DNA of 64,000 bases from Sediminicola sp. YIK13 (GCF_001430825.1 NZ_CP010535.1:3390501-3454500); one strand, 5' to 3'; shown: positions 43,162 through 52,243, counted from the stretch's first letter. Program-made: numbers and translations. The notes: generated from the sequence alone by a model not told the origin.

Positions 43162-44418
43162 ATGGCGTATTTATTCACCTCGGAATCGGTAAGTGAGGGA
43201 CACCCAGATAAAATTGCAGATCAAATAAGCGATGCGTTGTTGGACAATTTTTTGGCCTTCGACTCAGAAAGTAAAGTAGCTTGTGAGACTTTGGTTACCA
43301 CAGGACAAGTAATTCTTGCCGGGGAGGTTAAGAGCCATACCTATTTGGATTTACAGCAAATAGCAAGGGATGTCATCAATAAAATAGGTTACACTAAAGG
43401 GGAATACCAATTTAGTGGTGATTCCTGTGGGGTTATTTCCTTGATACATGAACAATCCAAGGATATCAATCAAGGTGTTGATAGAGGTACAAAAGAAGAG
43501 CAGGGGGCTGGTGACCAGGGAATGATGTTTGGGTATGCCACCAAAGAAACCGAGAATTATATGCCTTTGGCATTGGATATTTCCCATAAAATCCTCCAGG
43601 AACTGGCTTTGATGAGAAGGGAGAATAAAGAAATCACTTATCTAAGACCTGATGCAAAGGCGCAGGTGACCATAGAATATTCCAATGAAAATGTACCCCA
43701 ACGAATTGATACCATTGTAGTTTCTACACAACACGATCAATTTGATGCGGATGACGATAAAATGTTGGAAAAAATAAAAAAGGATATTATTTCCATTCTT
43801 ATTCCAAAGGTAAAGTCCCAATTACATGAGTCGTTACAAGTATTGTTCGATGATGATATTAACTACCACATCAACCCAACCGGTAAATTTGTTGTCGGTG
43901 GGCCACATGGGGATACCGGGTTAACCGGAAGAAAGATTATTGTGGATACCTATGGTGGAAAAGGTGCCCATGGAGGTGGCGCCTTCAGTGGTAAGGATCC
44001 AAGTAAGGTAGATAGAAGTGCGGCCTACGCTGCCCGTCATGCGGCCAAGAATTTGGTAGCGGCAGGAGTTGCCGATGAAATCTTGGTGCAGGTAAGTTAT
44101 GCCATCGGGGTGGTTAAGCCAACGTCCATTTATGTAGATACCTATGGTACCTCTAAAGTGAATTTAAGCGATGGGGAGATTGCTAAGAAAGTAGGAGAAT
44201 TGTTCGATATGAGGCCTTTTGCCATAGAAGAGCGATTGAAACTGCGCAATCCTATCTATTTTGAAACAGCGGCTTATGGCCACATGGGCAAAGAGCCACA
44301 AATGGTAAATAAAGTTTTTGAATCGCCCTATAATGGTAGGATCGAGAAGGAAGTGGAGTTGTTCACTTGGGAAAAATTGGATGCCATAGATAAGGTAAAA
44401 GCGGCCTTCCAATTGTAA
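43162..44418 (+). CDS. metK: Methionine adenosyltransferase (SAM synthetase)
   Basis: Enzyme of 418 residues that makes SAM from methionine and ATP. Signature motifs: [20 protein letters not shown] at the N-terminus, [12 protein letters not shown] near residue 115 and [20 protein letters not shown] near residue 270. The ATG at 43162 ([10 protein letters not shown]) fits the family; a TTG three codons upstream is not needed. Its leader carries a promoter and SAM-II-like riboswitch. It opens the long sulfur-methionine region, but its own transcript probably ends before the metY promoter. Confidence 0.97.
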   Translation: MAYLFTSESVSEGHPDKIADQISDALLDNFLAFDSESKVACETLVTTGQVILAGEVKSHTYLDLQQIARDVINKIGYTKGEYQFSGDSCGVISLIHEQSKDINQGVDRGTKEEQGAGDQGMMFGYATKETENYMPLALDISHKILQELALMRRENKEITYLRPDAKAQVTIEYSNENVPQRIDTIVVSTQHDQFDADDDKMLEKIKKDIISILIPKVKSQLHESLQVLFDDDINYHINPTGKFVVGGPHGDTGLTGRKIIVDTYGGKGAHGGGAFSGKDPSKVDRSAAYAARHAAKNLVAAGVADEILVQVSYAIGVVKPTSIYVDTYGTSKVNLSDGEIAKKVGELFDMRPFAIEERLKLRNPIYFETAAYGHMGKEPQMVNKVFESPYNGRIEKEVELFTWEKLDAIDKVKAAFQL

Positions 44419-44457
44419 TTTTATTGAAAAGATTAGGAAATTTAAATTTTCCGAACC

Positions 44458-44465
44458 TATATTTG
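44458..44465 (+). promoter_or_regulatory. Candidate -7 element ahead of the first SAM-I riboswitch
   Basis: TATATTTG matches TAnnTTTG and ends 30 bp before the riboswitch P1 stem. The -33 region (near 44435) has an AATTTAAATTT stretch but no clear TTTG. Confidence 0.45.
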
Positions 44466-44495
44466 CAGACCTAAAGTTCAAACACGTATTGAATA

Positions 44496-44602
44496 GTTAT
44501 CAAGAAAGGCGGAGGGATTAGACCCTATGAAGCCTTAGCAACCCTTTGCTCCAAAAGCAATGAAGGTGCTAAATTCTGCCCAATTTATGTGGGACAGATA
44601 AC
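44496..44602 (+). promoter_or_regulatory. SAM-I (S-box) riboswitch upstream of metY
   Basis: P1 strands GTTATC (44496-44501) and GATAAC (44597-44602) enclose the S-box core: AAGAAAGGCGGAGGGATTAG and the following CCTATGAAGCCTTAGCAACC, then the P3/P4 region ending GGTGCTAAATTCTGCC. The GGCGGAGGGA..GAAGCC..GCAACC string is the diagnostic SAM-I core with its kink-turn. It leads the metY-thrA fusion-metZ-type operon, so SAM should switch off sulfhydrylation and homoserine synthesis. Confidence 0.95.
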
Positions 44603-44610
44603 AAAAACAG

Positions 44611-44640
44611 GTTGCCCACGGCAACTGTCTTTTCTTTTTA
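44611..44640 (+). terminator. Intrinsic terminator of the metY riboswitch
   Basis: GTTGCC CAC GGCAAC (44611-44625) forms a perfect 6-bp GC-rich stem with a 3-nt loop followed by TGTCTTTTCTTTTT. It lies 8 nt after the P1 3' strand, so it is the likely OFF-state terminator of the riboswitch. Confidence 0.8.
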
Positions 44641-44731
44641 ACTTTTTTGATTTTACCTATTCGCATTGTCCGCGGATCAGGGTTTGGCTTTTTTAATTTA
44701 TTCAGTTTTAACAATTAAAAAAACAAAAATC

Positions 44732-46027
44732 ATGAGTGATCAAAAATTTTCAACAAACGCATTACATGCAGGCCACGACGTGGCGGCCAATGGAGGAACA
44801 AGAGCAGTACCTATCTATCAGAGTACGGCCTTTGTCTTTAAGGATTCGGACCATGCAGCCAATCTTTTTGCTTTGGCGGAGCCTGGGAACATCTACACCA
44901 GGATCAATAACCCTACCAATGATATTTTAGAGCAGCGCTTGGCCGTTTTGGAAGGCGGAATAGCATCCGTGGTTACGGCTTCCGGAACAGCAGCAATTTC
45001 TACGACCTTATTGGTTTTATTAAAAGCGGGCGACCATATTGTGGCTTCCAATAGTTTATATGGGGGTACTTACAATTTATTGAACGTTACACTTCCAAGA
45101 CTGGGGATCACTACCACTTTTGTAGACCCTTCTGATCCTGCAAATTTTGGCAAGGCGGTTAATGATAATACTAGGGCCATTTTTGTAGAGTCCCTCGGGA
45201 ATCCTAAATTGGATGTCCTGGATCTGGCTGCAATATCCAAAGAAGCAAAAGCAGCTAAAATTCCCTTTATTGTGGATAATACGGTCGCAACACCTGCCTT
45301 GTTAAATCCTATAGCCCATGGTGCCAATATCGTGATCCATTCGTTGACCAAATTTATCAACGGGAATGGAACAGCTCTTGGTGGGGCCATAATAGATGCT
45401 GGTACTTTTGATTGGAGCAGTGGCAAATTCCCTGAGTTCACGGAACCATCTGCGGGATACCATGGACTGGTATATCATGAAGCTTTGGGACCGGCAGCAT
45501 TTATTGCTAAGGTCAGGATTGAAGGATTACGGGATCACGGGGCGGCACTGAGTCCATTTAATGCATTTCAAATTATACAAGGTTTGGAAACTTTGGAGAT
45601 AAGAATTGCAAAACATAGTGAAAATGCACTGGCACTGGCCCAATGGCTGGAAAGTCGTGATGAGGTGGTTTGGGTGAATTATCCAGGTCTGGAAAGCAGT
45701 AAATACAACCAATTGGCCAAAAAATACCTACCTAAAGGTCAGAGTAGTATTGTTACCTTTGGAGTTAAAGGAGGATTCGAGTCTGCCAAAAAAATAGCAG
45801 ATGAAACCAAAATATTCTCTTTGCTTGCCAATATTGGCGATACAAAATCTTTGATCATACACCCGGCTAGTACCACGCATCAGCAATTGGATGCTGCGGC
45901 CCAGGAATCAACAGGCGTGACCACAGATCTAATTAGATTATCTGTAGGACTGGAAAATCTCGAGGATTTAAAGTCGGACTTGGAGCATGCCTTCAAGACC
46001 ATCGAATTGAGCAATCCCATAGCCTAG
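44732..46027 (+). CDS. metY: O-acetylhomoserine aminocarboxypropyltransferase (O-acetylhomoserine sulfhydrylase)
   Basis: PLP enzyme of 431 residues of the Cys/Met metabolism family that joins O-acetylhomoserine with sulfide to homocysteine. The start MSDQKFSTNALHAGHD, YTRINNPTNDILEQRLAVLEGG, and the PLP lysine in VIHSLTKFINGNG are typical of the MetY branch (length about 430, longer than CGS). The ATG at 44732 is chosen; the in-frame upstream start at 44666 lies in the riboswitch region. First gene behind the SAM-I riboswitch; 52 bp before the thrA fusion that supplies its substrate. Confidence 0.94.
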   Translation: MSDQKFSTNALHAGHDVAANGGTRAVPIYQSTAFVFKDSDHAANLFALAEPGNIYTRINNPTNDILEQRLAVLEGGIASVVTASGTAAISTTLLVLLKAGDHIVASNSLYGGTYNLLNVTLPRLGITTTFVDPSDPANFGKAVNDNTRAIFVESLGNPKLDVLDLAAISKEAKAAKIPFIVDNTVATPALLNPIAHGANIVIHSLTKFINGNGTALGGAIIDAGTFDWSSGKFPEFTEPSAGYHGLVYHEALGPAAFIAKVRIEGLRDHGAALSPFNAFQIIQGLETLEIRIAKHSENALALAQWLESRDEVVWVNYPGLESSKYNQLAKKYLPKGQSSIVTFGVKGGFESAKKIADETKIFSLLANIGDTKSLIIHPASTTHQQLDAAAQESTGVTTDLIRLSVGLENLEDLKSDLEHAFKTIELSNPIA

Positions 46028-46079
46028 TGCGCTATTGGTAATAAAGTAAGAATACCTGTCAACGTTAAGATGACCCATT

Positions 46080-49000
46080 ATGTTAAAGCATTTAAAGATT
46101 AAAAATTACACCACTTACAGCGGAAGCAGTTTGGATATTTCCTTGTCCTATCAGTTATTCGGACCCGAATTGCATTCTGCCCCAATAGTCTTGGTGAACC
46201 ATGCCCTGACCGGTAATTCGGACGTGGCCGGGGAACACGGTTGGTGGTCTGCCTTAATTGGTGACGATAAGTGTATAGATACCAAAAAATATACGGTGCT
46301 TTGTTTTAATGTTCCGGGCAATGGGTACGATGGTTTTGTTATTGAGAATTATAAGGATTTTGTGGCCAGGGATATTGCCAATATCTTTTTGCAGGGCCTT
46401 GACCTGTTGGATATTAATAGGATATATGCCTTGATCGGGGGATCATTAGGGGGTGGCATCGCTTGGGAAATGGCCGTATTGAACCCTAACCTAACCGAAC
46501 ACCTGATCCCTGTTGCGTCTGACTGGAAGTCCACGGATTGGTTAATTGCAAACTGTCAGATCCAGGAACAGTTTTTGGTGAATTCCAAGCAGCCCGTACA
46601 GGATGCCCGTATGCATGCCATGTTGTGCTACAGAACCCCTGAGTCTTTTAAGGAGCGTTTTAAAAGGAGCACCAATGAAGAATTAAAGGTGTTTAATGTG
46701 GAAAGTTGGTTGCTGCACCATGGGAACAAGTTGCAGGAGCGGTTTCAATTATCGGCCTACAAACTTGCCAACCAATTATTAAAGACCATAGATGTGACCA
46801 GGGACGGAGAGGACCGCTTTATGAAATTGCAGAAGAGCGATACCAATATTCATATCATAGGGGTAGATTCCGATCTGTTCTTTACCGCAAAGGAAAATAA
46901 GGAGACCTTTAAACAATGGGCCCAGGCCAATAGCAAGGTGACCTATGGTGAAATCCATTCGCTACACGGGCACGATGCTTTTTTGATAGAGTTTGATCAG
47001 GTTCAGGAATTGTTAAAAGGGATTTTTGACCAAAATGGAGATTCCAAGAGGATAAAGGTGCTCAAATTTGGGGGGAAATCTTTGGCCAATGGGGAAGGAA
47101 TTGAAAGGGTTTTGGATATCATCACCTCCAAAGTGAAGGATGGAGAAAAAATAACAGTGGTATTATCTGCCCGGGACAAGGCTACTGACCAACTGGAGGC
47201 CATTTTGGAAAAGGCTGCCAATGGGAAGAATTATGCCAAGGATTTTGAAGCTTTTGAGAAATATCAAAGGCACACCTACAAAAATGTAGATCTGTCCAAG
47301 GAGTTTACAGAATTGGTGAAATTGTTCGAAGGGGTTTCCCTTTTGGGGGATTATAGTTCCAAGATCAAGGACCAAGTCTTGTCATATGGAGAGCTTATTT
47401 CTGCCAAACTGCTGACGAAGTTATTGGTAGGGAGAGGTGTTAAAGCCAAGTTGCTGGATTCTAGAAATTTGATAAAGACCGATGCCTCTTTTGGAGATGC
47501 CCAGGTTTTGGATGGCCTGTCCAGGGATAATGTAGTCTATGAATTTGGGAAATTGGATGCTGATTGCGTCCCTGTTATAGCTGGGTTCATTGCTTCCAAT
47601 ACCGATAATGCCACCACCACCCTGGGTAGAAACGGCAGTAATTATTCTGCTTCCTTATTGGCCAATTATTTAAATGCCGAGGAGTTACAGAGTTATACCC
47701 ATGTAGATGGGATCTTTACTGCCAATCCGGATTTAGTGCCGGATGCCAAAATTATTTCAGAACTATCCTATGGGGAGGCCAATGAGCTGGCAAATTTTGG
47801 GACGACGATCCTGCACGCCAAGACCATTATTCCGCTTATTGAGAAAAATATCCCATTACGGATATTGAACACTTTTAATGATGACAATAAGGGAACCCTC
47901 ATAAGCGCGAAAACGGATGTTGAAGGCATCAAATCACTTTCCGTCTTTGAACATATGTCACTTATCAATCTGGAAGGACGTGGGCTTTTGGGGAAAGTAG
48001 GTGTGGATGCCCGAATTTTTAGAGCTTTGGGGGATAATAAAATTAGTGTGAGCATCATTTCACAAGGATCTTCTGAAAGGGGGATCGGATTGGTAGTGGC
48101 CACGGATAAGGCTGTTTTGGCAAAAATGGCCCTGGAAAAGGAATTTGAGCACGATTTCCATTCGCAGGATATCAGTATGATCACGGTGGTGGAAGACGTT
48201 TCCATCATCTCCATTGTGGGGGAGGACTTGAGCACTTTTCACAAGCCCTATAATGCGCTGATCAAAAACCAGATAGTTCCCTTATTGTTCAACAATACGG
48301 TATCGGGGAAGAATGTGAGCTTGGTCCTAAAAAAGACAGACCTGCACAAGGCCCTTAATGTGATGCACGGCCAGATTTTCGGAATTAGTAAAAAGGTAAA
48401 TATTGCTGTTTTTGGACATGGCAATGTTGGAGGAACCCTCATTGATCAAATACTGAAATCTTCCAAAAAGATTGAAAAAAGAAATGGGATAAACCTCAAT
48501 GTTTTTGCCGTGGCAAATTCCAAAAGAGTGCTTTTTAATCCCAAGGGTGTCTCTAAGAACTGGAAGACGGACATAGTTTCCAGGGGCATGGAATACCAAC
48601 TAAAGGATGTTTTTGATTTTGCGAGGAACCATCATTTGGAAAACTTGATAGCTGTGGACAATACTGCCAATCAGGATTTTGTTGCCCATTATTTCGACTT
48701 CGTTGAAAACGGATTCGACCTGGTATCTTCGAATAAAATTGCCAATACCTTGGGATATGATTTCTATCAATTGTTACGGGAAGAACTGGATAAACATCAA
48801 AAGCAATACCTTTATGAGACCAATGTGGGGGCAGGGTTGCCTTTGATAGATACCATAAAGCTATTGCATATGTCCGGGGAGAATATCACTAGGATAAAAG
48901 GCGTTTTCTCAGGTTCTTTGAGTTATATTTTTAATACCTTTTCCGAGGAGGATGCCTCTTTTTCAAGTATCTTAAAGGAAGCAATGGATAAGGGATTCAC

Positions 49001-49466
49001 CGAGCCGGACCCGAGGGAAGACCTTTCTGGTAATGACGTGGGTAGAAAATTACTTATTTTGGCCAGGGAACTGGATCTGAGCAATGAATTTTCGGATATT
49101 GAGATCCAAAATTTGATTCCCAGTGAATTGAGGGAAGGTACAGCTTCTGACTTCTTGCAGCATTTGGAAGTGTTGGATGAAAAGTTCAAGAGTATTAAGG
49201 AGCAACAAAAACCAAACCATGTGTTGCGGTATGTGGGAGAGCTATCTGGGGACTTGCAACAGGAAAAGGGAGTCTTGCAGGTAAAATTAGTCTCGGTTCC
49301 CAAGGAAAGTGCTTTGGGACAAGTAAAAGGATCTGACTCTATCATTGAGATTTACACGGAATCATACGGTGAAAAACCCTTGGTCATACAAGGAGCGGGA
49401 GCAGGTGCGGCAGTAACAGCAAGAGGGGTGTTTGGCGATATATTACGAATTACAGAGAAAAGTTGA
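46080..49466 (+). CDS. thrA: Homoserine O-acetyltransferase-like / aspartokinase / homoserine dehydrogenase fusion
   Basis: Fusion of 1128 residues with three parts. Residues 1-320 are a MetX-like alpha/beta hydrolase with complete triad: Ser122 (IGGSLGGG), Asp265 (GVDSDLFF) and His298 (HGHDAFL), and the NHALTGNSDVAG oxyanion motif near 40. Residues about 325-770 are aspartokinase (KVLKFGGKSLANGEG, GFIASNTDNATTTLGRNGSN, ACT region). Residues about 772-1128 are homoserine dehydrogenase (NIAVFGHGNVGG, YETNVGAGLPLIDTIK, TEPDPREDLSGNDVGRK). Thus it can phosphorylate aspartate, reduce the semialdehyde and acetylate homoserine. The aldehyde dehydrogenase step (asd) is elsewhere. Product feeds metY and the following gene. 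Confidence 0.94.
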   Translation: MLKHLKIKNYTTYSGSSLDISLSYQLFGPELHSAPIVLVNHALTGNSDVAGEHGWWSALIGDDKCIDTKKYTVLCFNVPGNGYDGFVIENYKDFVARDIANIFLQGLDLLDINRIYALIGGSLGGGIAWEMAVLNPNLTEHLIPVASDWKSTDWLIANCQIQEQFLVNSKQPVQDARMHAMLCYRTPESFKERFKRSTNEELKVFNVESWLLHHGNKLQERFQLSAYKLANQLLKTIDVTRDGEDRFMKLQKSDTNIHIIGVDSDLFFTAKENKETFKQWAQANSKVTYGEIHSLHGHDAFLIEFDQVQELLKGIFDQNGDSKRIKVLKFGGKSLANGEGIERVLDIITSKVKDGEKITVVLSARDKATDQLEAILEKAANGKNYAKDFEAFEKYQRHTYKNVDLSKEFTELVKLFEGVSLLGDYSSKIKDQVLSYGELISAKLLTKLLVGRGVKAKLLDSRNLIKTDASFGDAQVLDGLSRDNVVYEFGKLDADCVPVIAGFIASNTDNATTTLGRNGSNYSASLLANYLNAEELQSYTHVDGIFTANPDLVPDAKIISELSYGEANELANFGTTILHAKTIIPLIEKNIPLRILNTFNDDNKGTLISAKTDVEGIKSLSVFEHMSLINLEGRGLLGKVGVDARIFRALGDNKISVSIISQGSSERGIGLVVATDKAVLAKMALEKEFEHDFHSQDISMITVVEDVSIISIVGEDLSTFHKPYNALIKNQIVPLLFNNTVSGKNVSLVLKKTDLHKALNVMHGQIFGISKKVNIAVFGHGNVGGTLIDQILKSSKKIEKRNGINLNVFAVANSKRVLFNPKGVSKNWKTDIVSRGMEYQLKDVFDFARNHHLENLIAVDNTANQDFVAHYFDFVENGFDLVSSNKIANTLGYDFYQLLREELDKHQKQYLYETNVGAGLPLIDTIKLLHMSGENITRIKGVFSGSLSYIFNTFSEEDASFSSILKEAMDKGFTEPDPREDLSGNDVGRKLLILARELDLSNEFSDIEIQNLIPSELREGTASDFLQHLEVLDEKFKSIKEQQKPNHVLRYVGELSGDLQQEKGVLQVKLVSVPKESALGQVKGSDSIIEIYTESYGEKPLVIQGAGAGAAVTARGVFGDILRITEKS

Positions 49467-49468
49467 TT

Positions 49469-50635
49469 ATGAAAAAAAAGCAGTTTGAAACGGAAGCAAT
49501 TCGCACACAAATGGAACGAAGTCAGTATTTGGAGCATTCAACGCCCATGTACCTTACGTCCAGTTTTGTATTTGAGGATGCAGAAGACATGCGCGCTTCC
49601 TTTGCAGAGGAAAAGGAAAGAAATATATATTCAAGATATAGCAACCCCAATTCTTCGGAATTTATTGAAAAAGTATGTAAAATGGAAGGCGCAGAAGACG
49701 GCTTCGCCTTTGCGTCGGGAATGGCAGCTGTTTTTTCAACCTTTGCTGCCCTTTTGGAAAGTGGAGACCATATTATTTCTTGTAGAAGTGTTTTTGGCTC
49801 TACCCATAGTCTCTTTACCCAATTTTTTCCGAAGTGGAATATCAATACCAGTTATTTCAACATAAATGAGGTAGATACCATTGAGGGGCTAATCACCCCA
49901 AAAACCAAAATACTTTATGCAGAATCGCCTACCAATCCTGGGGTTGATATCCTCGATCTGGAGGTATTGGGAGCGATTGCCAATAAGCACAATTTGATCT
50001 TTATAGTGGACAATTGTTTTGCTTCCCCATATTTGCAGCAACCCATTAAATTTGGTGCCCATCTGGTGATACATTCCGGGACCAAACTTATGGATGGCCA
50101 AGGCCGTGTATTGGCAGGGATTACTGTGGGAGGAAAGGAGTTGATGGAAAAAGTGTATCGTTTTTCACGAATTACCGGTCCGGCATTATCCCCTTTTAAC
50201 GCCTGGGTGTTATCTAAAAGTTTGGAGACCTTGTCCGTAAGGGTAGACCGACATTGTGAGAATGCTTTAAAACTAGCCCAATTCTTGGAAGAACATCCCA
50301 AGGTAAATTGGGTAAAATATCCATTTTTAAAATCGCACCCCCAATACGAAATCGCCAAAAGGCAAATGAAAGCTGGCGGTTGTGTGGTTGCCTTTGATGT
50401 AAAGGGAGGAGTAGAGGCGGGAAGGAAATTCTTTGATGCCATAAAATTACTGTCCTTGTCTGCTAATTTGGGTGATGCAAGAAGTATTGTAACACACCCT
50501 GCATCCACGACCCATAGCAAGTTAACCACCGAAGAACGATTGGGCGCTGGGATAACAGATGGTATGGTAAGGGTTTCCGTAGGCCTGGAACACATAGATG
50601 ACATTATTGCCGATATTGATCAGGCATTGGCGTAA
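49469..50635 (+). CDS. PLP-dependent trans-sulfuration / homoserine ester sulfhydrylase (MetZ/MetB-like)
   Basis: PLP enzyme of 388 residues of the Cys/Met metabolism family, shorter than MetY. Start MKKKQFETEAIRTQMERSQY; the YSRYSNPNSSEFIEKVCKMEGAEDGFAFASGMAA segment (given in part) and the PLP lysine in VIHSGTKLMDGQGR resemble O-succinylhomoserine sulfhydrylase. It may act on O-acetylhomoserine from the fused MetX domain, or with cysteine as a cystathionine synthase; sequence alone does not say. It begins 2 nt after the thrA stop (TGATTATG), so it is coupled to it. Confidence 0.85.
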   Translation: MKKKQFETEAIRTQMERSQYLEHSTPMYLTSSFVFEDAEDMRASFAEEKERNIYSRYSNPNSSEFIEKVCKMEGAEDGFAFASGMAAVFSTFAALLESGDHIISCRSVFGSTHSLFTQFFPKWNINTSYFNINEVDTIEGLITPKTKILYAESPTNPGVDILDLEVLGAIANKHNLIFIVDNCFASPYLQQPIKFGAHLVIHSGTKLMDGQGRVLAGITVGGKELMEKVYRFSRITGPALSPFNAWVLSKSLETLSVRVDRHCENALKLAQFLEEHPKVNWVKYPFLKSHPQYEIAKRQMKAGGCVVAFDVKGGVEAGRKFFDAIKLLSLSANLGDARSIVTHPASTTHSKLTTEERLGAGITDGMVRVSVGLEHIDDIIADIDQALA

Positions 50636-50716
50636 GACTTTGGGTATTGGGATAGGCTGAAAAAAAGGGGAGTTTATGGCGCAACAAGCAATACCAAATT
50701 TTCCTATATTCGTAGT

Positions 50717-51127
50717 ATGCTTTCTAAGAAGACCAAGTACGGATTAAAGGCGCTCACCTTTTTGGCCAACCAAAAAGATAGGGAGCCCGTTCAAATTGCT
50801 GAAATTGCCAATCACGAGAATATTTCACAAAAATTTTTGGAAAGCATTCTGTTAACCTTGCGTAAAACAGGCTTTTTAGGATCAAAAAAAGGAAAGGGTG
50901 GGGGGTATTACCTCATTAAGGACCCCAAAGATATTCCAATGACCACGGTGATGAGGGTTTTGGAAGGTCCTATTGCCCTTGTTCCCTGTGTCAGCCTTAA
51001 TTTTTACGAAAAATGCAGTGACTGTCCAGATGAGGAAAGTTGTTCCGTTCACAAGCTTATGATTCAAGTGAGGGACAGTACGTTAGAGGTTTTTGGCAGC
51101 AATACCCTCGCCGATTTAATGTCCTAA
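50717..51127 (+). CDS. Rrf2-family transcriptional regulator with cysteine ligands
   Basis: Regulator of 136 residues with the Rrf2 winged-helix (MLSKKTKYGLKALTFLANQ, NISQKFLESILLTLRKTGFL, KKGKGGGYYLIKDP). In the C-terminal part there are four cysteines, Cys91, Cys100, Cys103 and Cys109, spaced as in Fe-S cluster members of the family (IscR, NsrR, RsrR). Placed between the methionine operon and the sulfate operon, it likely controls one or both, as CymR does in Bacillus. The 81-bp gap before it has no clear terminator, so it may be co-transcribed with the preceding genes. Confidence 0.9.
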   Translation: MLSKKTKYGLKALTFLANQKDREPVQIAEIANHENISQKFLESILLTLRKTGFLGSKKGKGGGYYLIKDPKDIPMTTVMRVLEGPIALVPCVSLNFYEKCSDCPDEESCSVHKLMIQVRDSTLEVFGSNTLADLMS

Positions 51128-51198
51128 GCGCATTTTTAGTACTACTCCTGCTATATTTATTAGGAAATCCTCAAAAATCATCCTTCTTTTTCATTAAT

Positions 51199-51215
51199 CT
51201 ACTAAAACTATAGGG
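51199..51215. promoter_or_regulatory. Candidate Rrf2 operator 1
   Basis: CTACTAAAACTATAGGG, 16 of 17 bases the same as the copy at 51279, exactly 80 bp upstream. It lies in the gap before the DUF2061-cysH-cysD-cysN operon and just after the rrf2 gene. A partial dyad (CTA..TAG) fits a dimeric regulator. Confidence 0.6.
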
Positions 51216-51237
51216 CAAAAGTAATATTGGTCAATCT

Positions 51238-51272
51238 TTTGCCTATAAAAGTAAAAATTAATTTTACTTTTG
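51238..51272 (+). promoter_or_regulatory. Predicted promoter of the sulfate assimilation operon
   Basis: TTTG (51238-51241), a spacer of 23 bp, then TACTTTTG (51265-51272) matching TAnnTTTG. The spacer contains an inverted repeat AAAAGTAAAA / TTTTACTTTT (51247-51256 and 51262-51271) with a 5-bp gap. The start point would be near 51279, within candidate operator 2. Confidence 0.55.
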
Positions 51273-51278
51273 CTTACT

Positions 51279-51295
51279 CTACTAAATCTATAGGG
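51279..51295. promoter_or_regulatory. Candidate Rrf2 operator 2
   Basis: CTACTAAATCTATAGGG just downstream of the predicted -7 element, overlapping the expected transcription start. A protein bound here would obstruct initiation. It lies 24 bp before the DUF2061 start codon. Confidence 0.62.
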
Positions 51296-51318
51296 ATTAG
51301 TATTTTAAATTGTTTCAC

Positions 51319-51582
51319 ATGATAGCAGATCAATTGATATTAGGTAAAAAAGCGAGTAGTACCAGCTATAAGTCCGACAAGAAAACTGAGCAGCCAAAAA
51401 GGAGTATTGTTAAATCCATTAGCTGGAGGATTATTGGTACCATTGATACCATTTTAATTTCTTGGATTGTTACAGGTACTGCAAAGGTGGCTTTTTCAAT
51501 CGGATTGGTAGAATTGTTTACTAAGATGCTATTGTACTTTTTTCATGAAAGAGCATGGAATTCCATTAACTGGGGCAAGTAA
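51319..51582 (+). CDS. DUF2061 membrane protein, first gene of the sulfate operon
   Basis: A protein of about 87 residues with the DUF2061 domain: basic entry EQPKRSIVKSISWRIIGTID, two hydrophobic segments (TILISWIVTGTAKVAFSIGL and FTKMLLYFFHERAW) and the conserved HERAWNSINWG end. Start ATG at 51319; a TTG at 51310 is a weaker choice. It lies 37 bp ahead of cysH. Function unknown; DUF2061 genes are seen near sulfur genes elsewhere in my recollection, and no sulfate permease is in this cluster, so a part in transport is possible but unproven. Confidence 0.82.
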   Translation: MIADQLILGKKASSTSYKSDKKTEQPKRSIVKSISWRIIGTIDTILISWIVTGTAKVAFSIGLVELFTKMLLYFFHERAWNSINWGK

Positions 51583-51619
51583 TTAGAGAATCAGTTTTAA
51601 GCGTATTAAATCAGGAAAA

Positions 51620-52243
51620 ATGAAGTTTACGGAACAACAGATAAAAGATCTTAATGCCCAATTCAAGGGCATACCACCAGAAGAAATTATTTCTTGGGCT
51701 TTGCAATACGCTAAAAACGCGGTGGTAACCACTAATTTTCGACCTTATGAAGTGGCAATACTTCATGCGGTGACTGATATAGAAAAAGATGTTCCGGTAA
51801 TCTGGTGCGATACGGGCTACAATACCCCCAATACATACAAACATGCCGAGGAGTTAATCGCTAAACTGGACTTGAACATTAAGTTATACGTGCCAAAGCA
51901 AACAGCAGCGCACAGGGATGCTGTTTTGGGAATTCCAGGAATTGAAGACCCAAACCATGCCATTTTCACAGAACAGGTGAAATTGGAACCTTTTAAAAGA
52001 GCAATGGCAGAGCATAAGCCAGATGTGTGGTTCACCAATTTAAGAAAAGGGCAGACCGCCCTGCGTGATACTTTGGATATTTTGAGCCAAAGCAAGGATG
52101 GTGTATTAAAGGTGAGTCCATTTTACCATTGGAATGATGCGCAATTGGATGCCTATCTCGCAAATCTTGGGTTGCCCAATGAACATAAATATTTTGACCC
52201 GACCAAAGTACTGGACAATCGGGAGTGTGGATTACACACCTAA
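51620..52243 (+). CDS. cysH: Phosphoadenylyl-sulfate reductase (PAPS-type)
   Basis: Enzyme of 207 residues that reduces activated sulfate to sulfite with thioredoxin. It has the nucleotide-binding VIWCDTGYNTPNTY region, the substrate motif TNLRKGQTALRDTL and the catalytic cysteine in the C-terminal ECGLHT. The paired cysteines (CC and CxxC) that hold the 4Fe-4S cluster of APS reductases are absent; only Cys in IWCDTG and the catalytic one are present, so it should use PAPS. An APS kinase is then required and is not in the window. Between DUF2061 and cysD; its end overlaps or abuts the cysD frame. Confidence 0.92.
   Translation: MKFTEQQIKDLNAQFKGIPPEEIISWALQYAKNAVVTTNFRPYEVAILHAVTDIEKDVPVIWCDTGYNTPNTYKHAEELIAKLDLNIKLYVPKQTAAHRDAVLGIPGIEDPNHAIFTEQVKLEPFKRAMAEHKPDVWFTNLRKGQTALRDTLDILSQSKDGVLKVSPFYHWNDAQLDAYLANLGLPNEHKYFDPTKVLDNRECGLHT

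Noticed and set aside
42848-44731. tRNA or small RNA gene in the two gaps of about 313 bp flanking metK
   Set aside because: No cloverleaf or CCA-like end; the gaps are explained by terminator, promoter and riboswitch elements.
47768-48235. Open minus-strand frame of 155 codons inside the thrA fusion
   Set aside because: Antisense to the aspartokinase domain; no independent evidence of coding.
49915-50604. Open minus-strand frame of 229 codons opposite the second sulfhydrylase
   Set aside because: Mirror of a conserved PLP enzyme frame; composition and residues (many Ser/Pro/Cys) look like an antisense shadow.
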